The notes under the pieces were generated by a model. That model worked only from the letters and a program-made list of their open reading frames with translations. It was not told the origin of the DNA and searched no databases. Below are positions 1 to 8,540 of a DNA stretch of 64,000 bases, in pieces. Where the stretch lies: assembly GCA_018266835.1 (NCBI GenBank), contig JAFDZP010000005.1:186001-250000 (forward strand), read 5' to 3'. The first letter of the stretch is position 1. Every line of letters begins with the position of its first letter. A program made the position numbers and the translations under genes. This DNA comes from Bacteroidota bacterium. Its GTDB lineage: Bacteria; Bacteroidota; Ignavibacteria; Tepidaquicellales; Tepidaquicellaceae.

Positions 1-71
1 ATAAAACCGGCTACAACTACAGGACCCGCTAAGGGTCCCCTGCCTGCCTCATCTATTCCGCAAACAATCAT
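1..71 (-). CDS. rnhB: Ribonuclease HII, 5' fragment (cut by window start)
   Basis: Only the first 23 codons are in the window. They read M-I-V-C-G-I-D-E-A-G-R-G-P-L-A-G-P-V-V-A-G, the N-terminal signature of RNase HII. It includes the first metal-binding Asp-Glu pair (D7, E8) and the GRG motif that recognises the RNA-DNA junction. RNase HII removes ribonucleotides and RNA from RNA-DNA hybrids during replication and repair. The ATG was chosen because an in-frame stop lies a few codons upstream. The gene follows cphA on the same strand, separated by a 148-base gap holding a heptamer tandem repeat. No strong Shine-Dalgarno sequence is visible. The rest of the gene lies outside the window. Confidence 0.9.
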   Translation of the reverse strand, partial: MIVCGIDEAGRGPLAGPVVVAGF

Positions 72-134
72 ATATAAATTTATTGGAAATTATTTTTTTG
101 TAAAATGTAAATATTCCGTTCCGACGCCTTTTCT

Positions 135-218
135 ACTTGAAACTTGAAACTTGAAACTTGAAACTTGAAACTTGAAACTTGAAACTTGAAACTTGGAACT
201 TGGAACTTGCAACTTGAA
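135..218. repeat. Heptamer tandem repeat, 12 copies of ACTTGAA
   Basis: Twelve uninterrupted 7-base units fill this interval. Copies 1-8 are ACTTGAA, two are ACTTGGA, one is ACTTGCA and the last is ACTTGAA. The array ends two bases before the cphA stop codon and occupies most of the cphA-rnhB gap. It is outside both reading frames. The variant copies cluster at the cphA end. Confidence 0.97.
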
Positions 219-219
219 C

Positions 220-2883
220 CTACTGATTCGGAATATCACTATGCTCAACCTTAACAGGATTCAAACTTTCTCTGAACTTCGTCACAATCTGAATACATCT
301 CGGAATATCATCCGGAAGCAGCACAAGCAGTTCGTTCTTTTTAGTATGACTTAATGCAAACTCAATAGCCTCAACCTCATCAGGGATAACTTTATGCTTT
401 ATTTCAGGATTTGCTTTCAGAATTCCCTTCAGTAACAAATCAGAAATTTCATCTGCCGAAGCTCTTCCTCTTAAATTATCATCCTGCCTGATAACAACCT
501 TTGTAAACATTTTACCTACTACAGTTCCGAGCTTGATAATATCTTCATCTCTTCTATCGCCCGTTCCTGCAACAACACCTATCTTAACTTTGTTCGGGAA
601 TTTATCAACAAACTTCGATAGAGCTTCCATACCGGCAGGGTTATGCGCAAAGTCAATAAGAACTTTGAACTCACCAACCTCAATGAGATTGAGTCTTCCC
701 GGAGTCTGTGCAGTGCCCGGCACAAACGTAGTTAAGCCGAACTTAATATCTTCCGTTGTTAATCCCTGCAAATAAGCTGCAAGCGTAGCAGCTAAAACGT
801 TCTGTATCATAAACGCAGCGCGTCCCCCGAATGTAAGAGGAATATTTATAACCTTCTCAATTCTTACTTTCCAGCCGCTCTTTATAATTGTGATGTAATT
901 ATTTTCAAAGACTGCAGCTATACCGCCTTTGGCAGTATGCTTTTTTATTCTTTTATTATTTTCATCCATGCTGAACAGCGCAACCTTGCTTTCCAGGTCC
1001 TCTCTCATTTTATAAACAAGATCATCATCGGCATTTAATATTGCATAGCCGTTCTTCTTAACGCTCTCAGGCACAACTGCTTTTACTCGCGCCATATCTT
1101 CAAGAGTATTAATATCTTTAAGTCCAAGATGGTCGATTGTTACATTAGTACAGATACCAATATCGCAATAATCAAATCCAAGACCGGCTCTCAAAATTCC
1201 TCCGCGTGCACTTTCAAGCACTGCAATTTCAACAGTCGGGTCCATCAACACCATCTTAGCGGACATAGGTCCGGTGTTATCTCCCGGCTCAATCATAGTA
1301 TTTCCTATATAAACACCTTCCGTAGTTGTATAGCCTACAGTATAACCAACTTGTTTCATAATATGAGCAATTAATCGTGTAGTTGTAGTTTTTCCGTTCG
1401 TTCCTGTAACTGCAATTATAGGAATTCTTGCGGGAGCTCCCGGAGGAAATAACATATCCACCAACGGCTCGGCAACGTTTCTGCCGATTCCTTCCGAAGG
1501 CTCAAGATGCATTCTGAATCCGGGCGCAGCATTAACTTCTACTATGCCGCCTCCATTTTCACTGAGCGGAGTAGAAACATCAGGCGCAACGATATCAATT
1601 CCGGCAACATCAAGTCCGACAATTTTTGCAATGCGCTCAAATAAAAATATATTCTGCGGGTCAACTTCTTCTGTGCGGTCAATTGCTGTACCGCCTGTAG
1701 AAATATTTGCCGTCGATTTCAAATAACAGATTTCATTTTTCTTTAATACAGTCTCTAAATTATATCCTTTCAGTTCAAGTACTCTCATAGTCATGTCATC
1801 AATCTTTATCTGTGTTAAAGTTTTTTCATGACCGTAGCCTCTGCGCGGGTCCTGATTTTCTTTATCAATTAATTCTTTTATCGTGTGCTTCCCGTCACCT
1901 TTACAGCAGGCAGGAATTCTTTCCGCTACTGCAATCAATTTATTATTAATCACAAGCGCTCTGAAGTCACTTCCCGTTAACGATTTTTCAATAATAACCG
2001 TTCTCGAAAACTTCTTCGCCTCTGCAAATGCAGTCTTCACTGCATCCATCGATGTAAGATGCGCAGTAATACCTTTGCCGTGATTTCCGTCTAATGGTTT
2101 TACCGCCACAGGGAAACCGATTCTGTTTACAATACTTTCTATTTCATCTTCATTTCTTAATGTAAAGCCCTTCGGAACAGGTACACCCATCTCTCCGAGT
2201 AATTTTTTCGTTGCATTTTTATCTGATGCAAGGTCTACTGAAATCATATTTGTTTTTCCTGTAACAGTTGCCTGAATTCTCTGCTGATGAATTCCATATC
2301 CTAACTGAACCAACGAATTCTGATTTAATCTTATGTGCGGTATATTTCTCTGACGGGCTTCTTCAACTATTGAACCTGTACTTGGACCGAAGCGTACATC
2401 TTCTCTTATTTCCCTTAAGGTCTGAATTATCTCATCTCTGAATTTCACTACATCTTCATAGGAACCATCTTCCGCCATGAGTTTGAACAAATCAACTGCC
2501 TTGCGCGCAACATAAAGACCTGCATTTTCTTCTATGTAGCTGAAGACAACGTTATAAACTCCTTTAGTATTTGTTTCGCGTGTGCGACCGAAACCCGTAT
2601 CCATTCCGGCAAGTGTCTGCAGTTCGAGAGCCATGTGCTCGATTATGTGACCTGCCCATGTACCTTCTTCTACTCGCTTGAAAAATCCGCCCGGTTCTTC
2701 GTAGCTGCAGCGATGCTCCTGCAATGTAGGCAGCACGACTTTAAGCTTGGGAAGAAAATCGGGAATTTCATTGGATGGCTTGTTCTCGTATTCTTCGAGG
2801 TCAAGACGCATTACAATTAATTTAGTTCTTCTGATGCTCCAGTAGTTTGGTCCGCGGAGCGCTCTGATTTCAAGAATTTTCAT
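220..2883 (-). CDS. cphA: Cyanophycin synthetase
   Basis: CphA makes cyanophycin, a cytoplasmic nitrogen reserve with a poly-aspartate backbone and arginine on each side chain, using two ATP-dependent ligation sites. At 887 residues it has the usual length. The order is an N-terminal domain (about 1-160), an ATP-grasp domain (about 220-475, with NHGKGIT in the ATP lid and GIVEVNAAPG near its end) and a Mur-ligase-like domain (about 485-880). The Mur P-loop GTNGKTTTT lies near residue 494. The ATG start matches the family N-terminus (MKILEIRALRGPNYWS). A cyanophycinase gene lies about 2.8 kb upstream on the same strand with one secreted-protein gene between, so synthesis and breakdown are clustered. 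A simple Mur ligase is ruled out by the fused ATP-grasp domain. Confidence 0.96.
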   Translation of the reverse strand: MKILEIRALRGPNYWSIRRTKLIVMRLDLEEYENKPSNEIPDFLPKLKVVLPTLQEHRCSYEEPGGFFKRVEEGTWAGHIIEHMALELQTLAGMDTGFGRTRETNTKGVYNVVFSYIEENAGLYVARKAVDLFKLMAEDGSYEDVVKFRDEIIQTLREIREDVRFGPSTGSIVEEARQRNIPHIRLNQNSLVQLGYGIHQQRIQATVTGKTNMISVDLASDKNATKKLLGEMGVPVPKGFTLRNEDEIESIVNRIGFPVAVKPLDGNHGKGITAHLTSMDAVKTAFAEAKKFSRTVIIEKSLTGSDFRALVINNKLIAVAERIPACCKGDGKHTIKELIDKENQDPRRGYGHEKTLTQIKIDDMTMRVLELKGYNLETVLKKNEICYLKSTANISTGGTAIDRTEEVDPQNIFLFERIAKIVGLDVAGIDIVAPDVSTPLSENGGGIVEVNAAPGFRMHLEPSEGIGRNVAEPLVDMLFPPGAPARIPIIAVTGTNGKTTTTRLIAHIMKQVGYTVGYTTTEGVYIGNTMIEPGDNTGPMSAKMVLMDPTVEIAVLESARGGILRAGLGFDYCDIGICTNVTIDHLGLKDINTLEDMARVKAVVPESVKKNGYAILNADDDLVYKMREDLESKVALFSMDENNKRIKKHTAKGGIAAVFENNYITIIKSGWKVRIEKVINIPLTFGGRAAFMIQNVLAATLAAYLQGLTTEDIKFGLTTFVPGTAQTPGRLNLIEVGEFKVLIDFAHNPAGMEALSKFVDKFPNKVKIGVVAGTGDRRDEDIIKLGTVVGKMFTKVVIRQDDNLRGRASADEISDLLLKGILKANPEIKHKVIPDEVEAIEFALSHTKKNELLVLLPDDIPRCIQIVTKFRESLNPVKVEHSDIPNQ

Positions 2884-3007
2884 GGATAAAGTGCCAGATT
2901 AAAAAATTTATGGATGAGTTGTAAAATAGGATATATAAGAATTGAAAGTAAGTATAAAATTGCGGTTATGATCTTGTACGATGTCAGAACGGTATCTCTC
3001 GAATCTT

Positions 3008-3032
3008 CCCCCCCCCCTTTATAAGGAGGGGG
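3008..3032. repeat. Dispersed C-rich/G-rich palindrome (copy 1)
   Basis: A C-run followed by CTTTATAAGGAGGGGG can fold into a short G/C-rich hairpin. The same CCCCTCC...GGAGGGG core recurs in at least four other gaps here. The AAGGAGG arm equals a Shine-Dalgarno sequence, but no start codon follows at a useful distance. Confidence 0.75.
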
Positions 3033-3054
3033 AAAACTGAAGTGAATTTGTTAA

Positions 3055-3074
3055 CCACGGCTTAAAAGCCGTGG
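3055..3074. repeat. Perfect 9-bp inverted repeat hairpin
   Basis: CCACGGCTT-AA-AAGCCGTGG is a perfect 9-bp stem. It lies 43 bases past the stop of the minus-strand secreted-protein gene. No T-run follows on either strand, so it is not a textbook intrinsic terminator. It may protect the 3' end of the mRNA or be another dispersed element. Confidence 0.7.
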
Positions 3075-3116
3075 CAATTATTATTTATTAACTTGTCCTC
3101 AGCTCATAACTCATAA

Positions 3117-5204
3117 CTACTTCACCAGCATCATCTTTTTACTCTCTGAAAATTCCTCCGTCTTCAAAACATAAAAATATATTCCGCTGGGGAGTGAGCC
3201 TGTGTTGAATGTAACTTCGTAACTTCCTACCGATAACGGTTCATCAACTAAAGTTTCAATTTCTTTACCAAGCAAATCAAAAACTTTAAGAATTGCGATA
3301 CCTGACTTATGAATATCAAATTTTATATTTGTAGTTGGATTGAATGGATTTGGATAATTCTGATGCAATGAATATTTTTCAGAAATTTCGGTGGAAGTCT
3401 GTGAGATGAAAGTCAGGCCGCCCGTTGTAGTTTTGAGAACAGCACCATCAGTGCAGCTAATCCACCCGTTCGCTTCATCAACAAACCGTATTTTAGTAAT
3501 AGCATGTGAATATATTTTTGTAATGAATGTCCAATTATTTCCACCGTTGATAGTTTTATATACGTCTTCTGCTCCCGCAGCGTATCCTATCAAGCCATTA
3601 ATAAAACTAATAGAACTGAATCCTCCTGTAAAAAATGTAACCCAGTTAAGCCCGCCATTCGTGGTTTTTGCAATTCTTCCTGCTCCGCAACACCAGCCCG
3701 TTTGATCATTGAAAAATTGTAAATCGTTAAATCTTTCAGCTGCCACATTACTGGCTAAAAACCAATTAGTACCCCCGTTAGTAGTCTTAGATAATTCCAA
3801 ATAATCTGATGCCCATCCTGTCAGAGAGTTGACAAAATAAACTGTGTTATAGTTTGCTGTAATATGATCATAACTTAAAAACCAACTGCCTCCACTGTTA
3901 GTCGTCTTATAAATAGAACCATAACCATTGCTTGCTGCCCAGCCTGTTTGACTGTCAATGAAAAATATAGAGGTAAAAGAAGTAGATGCCTCTACATGAC
4001 TCGTTATCCAGCTCTGCCCGCCATTTGTAGTTTTTTTAATAAGCGTGGAATCTCCCCCAATCCAGCCTGTTAAGTCATTCAAAAAAAATACACTTTTAAA
4101 ATTTGCAGTTGTATTAAGGTTATAGTTAGTCCAGTTTGTTCCTCCATCAGTAGTTTTTGCAAATGTTCCGAATTCCCCAACGATAAGTGCAAAATTTTGA
4201 TTTAAAGGGAAAACTGAATTAACTGTGCCTTCAGTAAGTGGCAATGAAAGATTATTCCAATTTGTTCCGCTATTTATAGTTTTATAGACCATTCCATTAT
4301 CTCCAAATGCAAAAACATTAGCTGAATCGAGCATCATAACGTTATTGAAATGTCTCACTGTATTGCTTACTTGCATGTTCCAATTTGTACCGCCATTGAT
4401 TGTATAGAATAATCTTCCCGTTTCACCTACTGCAAAACCTGTATTTGCATTTATGAAGTTTACTGAATTTACATAACCTGAAAAATTTGCTGACTGAGCA
4501 ATCCAATTTGCTCCAGCATCAGTTGTCCTGGAAATATAATTGTTTCCTACAGCCCAGCCTGTATTCAAGTTTATAAAAAACGAGGAACGCCAGGTTGAAC
4601 CGGACCTAGGAGAACTTGTCAAGGTACCACTCCATGTAATTCCACCATCAGTAGTTTTATGAAAATCAAATCCATAACATACATAACCTGTTAGTTGATT
4701 AAAAAACTGTATTTTTTTCATTGGATAATGACCAAAAAAAGTTTGAGACGACCAAGTCACTCCGTCATTTGTTGTTCTTAAAATTTTACCGCTGTCACAA
4801 GCGGCGAAACCTGTCGTTTCATTCGTAAAATATATATCAAAAATACTCGCGTTTGTCCCAAATGAAACCGGCAGCCAATTATTACCGGAATTAGTAGTTT
4901 TTATTACAAAACCATTTGTCCCACCTATCCACCCTGTATTGTCGTTCCTAAAATAAACTGAATAAAAATTTTTGGCTGGATTGAAAGAACTGACATTCCA
5001 ATTAATTCCCATATTTGTGGTTTTTAAAACAGTACCTCCATCCCCAACTACCCATCCGGTTTGTAAATTAACAAAAAATGACTTATTGAGTTTTATTCCT
5101 ATAATTTTTGGGCTTTGCCATACCCATCCGCTTTGCGAGTAAGAAATATTGCTTATAAATACTAAACAGCAAACAACTGCAAAAAATATTTTATGTTTTT
5201 TCAT
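3117..5204 (-). CDS. Secreted YCF48/BNR-like propeller protein with T9SS sorting domain
   Basis: An N-terminal signal peptide (about 1-23, ending SYSQ) leads into some fourteen repeats of about 40-45 residues. Each ends in a version of KTTNGGTNW and contains a T-G-W element. This is the YCF48/BNR-like beta-propeller pattern, probably forming one or two propellers. The last ~80 residues form a T9SS type A sorting domain with NYPNPFNPTT and a terminal KKMMLVK, so the protein should cross the outer membrane and be released or anchored. Ligand and role are unknown; photosystem assembly, known for plant and cyanobacterial YCF48, is not implied. It lies between cphB and cphA. Its upstream region carries Pho-box-like repeats and the CTATTAGTAG element shared with two other genes here. 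Confidence 0.88.
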   Translation of the reverse strand: MKKHKIFFAVVCCLVFISNISYSQSGWVWQSPKIIGIKLNKSFFVNLQTGWVVGDGGTVLKTTNMGINWNVSSFNPAKNFYSVYFRNDNTGWIGGTNGFVIKTTNSGNNWLPVSFGTNASIFDIYFTNETTGFAACDSGKILRTTNDGVTWSSQTFFGHYPMKKIQFFNQLTGYVCYGFDFHKTTDGGITWSGTLTSSPRSGSTWRSSFFINLNTGWAVGNNYISRTTDAGANWIAQSANFSGYVNSVNFINANTGFAVGETGRLFYTINGGTNWNMQVSNTVRHFNNVMMLDSANVFAFGDNGMVYKTINSGTNWNNLSLPLTEGTVNSVFPLNQNFALIVGEFGTFAKTTDGGTNWTNYNLNTTANFKSVFFLNDLTGWIGGDSTLIKKTTNGGQSWITSHVEASTSFTSIFFIDSQTGWAASNGYGSIYKTTNSGGSWFLSYDHITANYNTVYFVNSLTGWASDYLELSKTTNGGTNWFLASNVAAERFNDLQFFNDQTGWCCGAGRIAKTTNGGLNWVTFFTGGFSSISFINGLIGYAAGAEDVYKTINGGNNWTFITKIYSHAITKIRFVDEANGWISCTDGAVLKTTTGGLTFISQTSTEISEKYSLHQNYPNPFNPTTNIKFDIHKSGIAILKVFDLLGKEIETLVDEPLSVGSYEVTFNTGSLPSGIYFYVLKTEEFSESKKMMLVK

Positions 5205-5216
5205 AGAGGAATTTAT

Positions 5217-5241
5217 TTTATCTATTACTACTAATAGGTTA
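5217..5241 (-). promoter_or_regulatory. Conserved CTATTAGTAG upstream element (copy 1)
   Basis: On the minus strand this reads ACCTATTAGTAGTAATAG followed by ATAAA. It matches elements before the genes starting at 43772 and 45109, and more loosely one before 37360. Here the element ends only about 12 bases from the start codon, against 57-58 bases for the two best copies. Function unknown. Confidence 0.5.
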
Positions 5242-5315
5242 AAACCAATTTGTAATTAAAATTATTCTAACTAAATTTTCATTGCTCTGAGTTTTGTATA
5301 GAAATCAGTCAAAAT

Positions 5316-5336
5316 AAAATGCGACAATAATGTGAC
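5316..5336 (-). promoter_or_regulatory. Pho-box-like 11-bp direct repeat
   Basis: On the minus strand this reads GTCACATTATT then GTCGCATTTT: two near-identical half-sites one 11-bp period apart. The arrangement is typical of sites for OmpR/PhoB-family regulators. It lies about 110 bases upstream of the propeller gene. Confidence 0.45.
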
Positions 5337-5419
5337 ACTATAAATATTAAACAGGGAAAAGTTAAACAGTCTAGTTTTATTATATATCTCTTTCTACTTT
5401 ATGCATACGACTTTATACT

Positions 5420-5446
5420 AAAATAAAATCCGACTTTTTTCCGACT
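5420..5446. repeat. 27-base direct repeat, copy 1
   Basis: Identical to the copy at 5541-5567 and built around CCGACTTTTTTCCGACT. The start-to-start distance is 121 bases. Confidence 0.9.
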
Positions 5447-5540
5447 AAATTTGAAATTTAAAATCTGAAAATTGAAATTATGAGAATCCGACTTTTTCAG
5501 AAAATAAAAAAGCTCGGCACTGTAAAAACAATACTGAGCA

Positions 5541-5567
5541 AAAATAAAATCCGACTTTTTTCCGACT
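5541..5567. repeat. 27-base direct repeat, copy 2
   Basis: Second identical copy of the element at 5420-5446. A shorter related piece (AATCCGACTTTTT) lies between them. Confidence 0.9.
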
Positions 5568-5586
5568 TTTCAAAATAATTTTTGAA

Positions 5587-5608
5587 AAAAATGTTACAAA
5601 AATGTTAC
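5587..5608 (-). promoter_or_regulatory. Pho-box-like 11-bp direct repeat
   Basis: The minus strand reads GTAACATTTTT then GTAACATTTTT, a perfect 11-bp direct repeat. It belongs to the GTNACATT family seen elsewhere in the window, about 380 bases upstream of the propeller gene. Confidence 0.45.
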
Positions 5609-5680
5609 TATCTGAAAATATAAAATCGGTTAAAAATATCAATTAAATATTAATTATTCAATATTAATTTTTAATTATTA

Positions 5681-6514
5681 TTAAACCTGCATATAATCCC
5701 CGACCACTTCAAGCGGCTTACGCTTTATTACATCGTACCTTATAGTGCTGGATAGGATATGAAGCTGCAGCCCGAAGACTGAGAACGGTTCGTTTTCCTT
5801 CACCTCAGCTATATTTATATAGTTCACATTTGAGCCGTCAATAATAGTAACAGTACCTTTGCCAAGAACTTCAAGCACTCCGTTCTTATGTATTAATATG
5901 GCTGTATCCTCATCGATGCCTATTCCAATATTCTTTGGGTTGTAGCAAACGGCAGTAATGATTCTATTAAGACGCGCGCGCTGAGTAAAATGCTGGTCAA
6001 TGATTATGTTCTTTAGAATACCAAGTCCCGGAACGATCTTAACACTGTTCTGATTTGGAGTCATTGCATCGCCTCTTACAATCATTTCGGAGCTCATGCA
6101 AGCAGCGCCGGCGCTTGAGCCTGCGACTACAAGTCCTCCGCGGACTTTCTTAGCAAGCTTCTGAATGAATTCAGTTCCGCCGAGAAGTGAGCTCAGTCGC
6201 ATCTGGTCTCCGCCTGTTATAAATACTCCGGTAAGATTTTTAAGCAGCTTATCTGCATTTATACTTAAGATATCCTGACGCGAAGTAGCTTCAAGAACTG
6301 AGATTTTCTTAACTCCAAGGCTGCTGAAGATGGTTGTGTAAAGCTTAGCTGCAATCTCTGCAAAGTCAGATGCAATGGGAATGATTAAGATGTTTGCTTT
6401 CTTATCTCCGGAAAGTGAAACGAATTTACGGATGATATGTCTCTCGTTGAATTTGTCTTCGGCGCCGCCGATAATTAATATAGGTCCGCCGAACGAAGGT
6501 GAAGATTTTGCCAA
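5681..6514 (-). CDS. cphB: Cyanophycinase
   Basis: CphB is a cytoplasmic serine peptidase of family S51 that cuts cyanophycin into beta-Asp-Arg dipeptides. The 277 residues show GGAED near the N-terminus, FITGGDQMRL at about 98-107, the nucleophile elbow GSSAGA with the likely catalytic Ser134, and GIDEDTAI further on, all typical of the family. Length is normal. The best start is a TTG: the frame has a stop four codons upstream and no ATG before residue 105. It lies 134 bases from the divergently transcribed serine-synthesis pair and upstream of cphA on the same strand. That context supports cyanophycin rather than another S51 substrate such as the aspartyl dipeptides cleaved by PepE. Confidence 0.93.
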   Translation of the reverse strand: MAKSSPSFGGPILIIGGAEDKFNERHIIRKFVSLSGDKKANILIIPIASDFAEIAAKLYTTIFSSLGVKKISVLEATSRQDILSINADKLLKNLTGVFITGGDQMRLSSLLGGTEFIQKLAKKVRGGLVVAGSSAGAACMSSEMIVRGDAMTPNQNSVKIVPGLGILKNIIIDQHFTQRARLNRIITAVCYNPKNIGIGIDEDTAILIHKNGVLEVLGKGTVTIIDGSNVNYINIAEVKENEPFSVFGLQLHILSSTIRYDVIKRKPLEVVGDYMQV

Positions 6515-6648
6515 TAGATTTATTTAATAATTGAAAGTGTTAATTTATCAAATTTAATCGTCTTTTTAGAGGGTAATATATGGTATAATTTCAAGTAATT
6601 AATTTTGAATTTTACTTTAAGTTTTGAATTTGACATCTTACAGAATCA

Positions 6649-8535
6649 ATGGATACTTATTATTTTTTCGATTTCGACAGCACGTTTACAAATTCAGAAG
6701 CGCTTGAAGTTCTTGCATCAATTTCACTGGAAGGAAATCCGGAGAAAGATAAAATACTGAATGAGATTTCTTCCATTACTACGAAGGCGATGGAAGGCAA
6801 GATGGATTTTTCAAAGGCGCTTGAGCAGCGAATTAAATTACTTAATGCAAACAGAAACCATCTTGAAAAACTCGTATCTGTTCTGAAGAAAAGTATTTCT
6901 GTTTCCGTAAAGCGCAATAAAGAATTCTTTAAAAAGAATAAGGATTTTGTTTACATTATCTCCGGAGGATTTAAAGAGTTTATTATACCTGTTGTAAAGA
7001 GTTACGGCATTAAAGAAGAAAATGTGTATGCCAACGATTTTAAGTTTAACAGCAAAGATGAAATTATCGGATTTGATAAGAGCAATATTCTTGCAAAAGA
7101 CAAAGGAAAGATTAATCAGTTAAAGAAAATAAATGTAAACGGTAACGTTTACGTTATAGGAGACGGCTATACTGATTTTGAATTAAAGAAGGCAGGACTT
7201 GCAGATAAATTTTTTGCTTACACGGAAAATATTTCAAGAAATTCAGTCACAAAAAACGCAGACCATATTACCCCGTCTCTTGATGAATTTTTATTTTTAA
7301 ATAAATTACCTATGGCAATATCATACCCCAAAAACAGAATTAAAGTTTTACTCCTGGAAAACATTCATCAGAATGCAGTTAAGATATTCAGAAATGAAGG
7401 CTATCAGGTTGAGCATATTAAAAAAAGCTTATCTGAAAATGAACTTGCAGAAAAAATAAAAGATGTCTCGATCTTAGGCATACGTTCAAAAACTCAGGTA
7501 ACGAAAAAAGTCTTAGCTAATGCAAAACGATTATTAAGCATAGGTGCATTTTGTATAGGTACAAATCAGATTGATTTGGACGAAGCATTGATAAAGGGAG
7601 TTGCTGCATTTAATGCTCCGTTCAGCAATACAAGAAGCGTTGTTGAGCTTGCGCTAGCCGAGATAATAATCTTAATGCGTAACATATTTCCTAAAAGTAA
7701 TTCACTTCATCAGGGGCTCTGGGATAAAAGCGCTAATTTCTCCAATGAAGTAAGAGGTAAAAAGCTGGGTATAATAGGTTACGGAAAAATAGGTTCGCAG
7801 CTTTCAATACTTGCAGAAGATTTAGGAATGGATGTTTACTTTTATGATAACTCAGATAAGCTTGCACTTGGCAATGCAAAGAAATGCAACTCACTTAAGG
7901 ATTTACTAAAGATATCCGACGTAGTAACTCTTCATATAGACGGCAGCAAGCATAATACGAACTTCATAGATGAAAAAGAGTTTAAGCAGATGAAGAAGAG
8001 CACTATATTTTTAAATCTAAGCCGTGGTCACGTTGTTAATCTTGATGCTCTTATAAAAAATATCAAGAATGAAAAAATACGCGGGTGCGCAATTGATGTT
8101 TTCCCTTACGAGCCTGAATCCAATGATGAGAAGTTCTATTGCGAGCTGCAGAATCTTCCGAATGTAATCCTTACTCCGCACATTGCAGGAAGCACTGAAG
8201 AAGCTCAGGAAAATATCGGTGAGTTTGTCCCGACTAAAATTATAGATTTCATAAACAACGGTAACTCAGTATTCAGTGTGAACTTCCCTGAACTGAAACT
8301 TCCCTCTTTTGAAAATGCTCACAGGCTAATTCATATTCATGAAAACGTGCCGGGAATTCTGGCACAGATAAATACAGTATTCAGCAAACGCAACATAAAT
8401 ATCATAGGGCAGTACTTAAAAACAAATGAGAAGATCGGCTATGTAATAACTGACATCTCAAAAAAGTACAATCCCGAGTTAATAAACGATTTAAAAGATA
8501 TTAAGCATACAATTAAATTCAGAGTTTTATATTAA
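6649..8535 (+). CDS. serA: Fused phosphoserine phosphatase-phosphoglycerate dehydrogenase (SerB-SerA)
   Basis: Two enzymes of serine synthesis are joined. Residues 1-220 are a HAD-type phosphatase resembling phosphoserine phosphatase: motif I DFDST (nucleophile D8, acid D10), motif II SGG (105-107) and motif III GDGYTD (171-176). Residues 231-628 resemble the E. coli-type D-3-phosphoglycerate dehydrogenase over their whole length: FCIGTNQID, FNAPFSNTRSV, the Rossmann motif GIIGYGKIG near 375, ASRG-like LSRG, PHIAGSTEEAQENIG with the catalytic His, and a C-terminal ACT domain beginning IHENVPGIL. In E. coli this ACT domain binds serine for feedback inhibition. The fused protein would carry the first and last steps of the pathway; the next gene supplies the middle one. 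The frame is continuous with no sign of frameshift. The phosphatase substrate is inferred. Confidence 0.92.
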   Translation: MDTYYFFDFDSTFTNSEALEVLASISLEGNPEKDKILNEISSITTKAMEGKMDFSKALEQRIKLLNANRNHLEKLVSVLKKSISVSVKRNKEFFKKNKDFVYIISGGFKEFIIPVVKSYGIKEENVYANDFKFNSKDEIIGFDKSNILAKDKGKINQLKKINVNGNVYVIGDGYTDFELKKAGLADKFFAYTENISRNSVTKNADHITPSLDEFLFLNKLPMAISYPKNRIKVLLLENIHQNAVKIFRNEGYQVEHIKKSLSENELAEKIKDVSILGIRSKTQVTKKVLANAKRLLSIGAFCIGTNQIDLDEALIKGVAAFNAPFSNTRSVVELALAEIIILMRNIFPKSNSLHQGLWDKSANFSNEVRGKKLGIIGYGKIGSQLSILAEDLGMDVYFYDNSDKLALGNAKKCNSLKDLLKISDVVTLHIDGSKHNTNFIDEKEFKQMKKSTIFLNLSRGHVVNLDALIKNIKNEKIRGCAIDVFPYEPESNDEKFYCELQNLPNVILTPHIAGSTEEAQENIGEFVPTKIIDFINNGNSVFSVNFPELKLPSFENAHRLIHIHENVPGILAQINTVFSKRNINIIGQYLKTNEKIGYVITDISKKYNPELINDLKDIKHTIKFRVLY

Positions 8536-8540
8536 GCGTT

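Larger units (their letters stand above)
5205..5680. other. Non-coding gap rich in repeats
   Basis: This 476-base A+T-rich gap between cphB and the secreted propeller gene has no convincing ORF. It holds two identical 27-base direct repeats, a third partial copy (around 5483-5500), two 11-bp-period direct repeats of the GTNACATT type and a CTATTAGTAG element just upstream of the downstream start codon. It probably serves as the promoter/leader of the secreted-protein gene. Confidence 0.8.

Noticed and set aside
135-218. Possible CRISPR array
   Set aside because: Units are only 7 bases and contiguous, with no spacers.
220-2883. Cyanobacterial origin of the window because of cyanophycin genes
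   Set aside because: T9SS sorting domains, DUF3667/DUF3109 proteins and the sensor type point to the Bacteroidota/Chlorobiota side. cphA is known in many non-cyanobacteria.
3055-3074. Intrinsic terminator of the propeller gene
   Set aside because: Perfect stem but no T-run on the transcribed strand; kept only as an inverted repeat.
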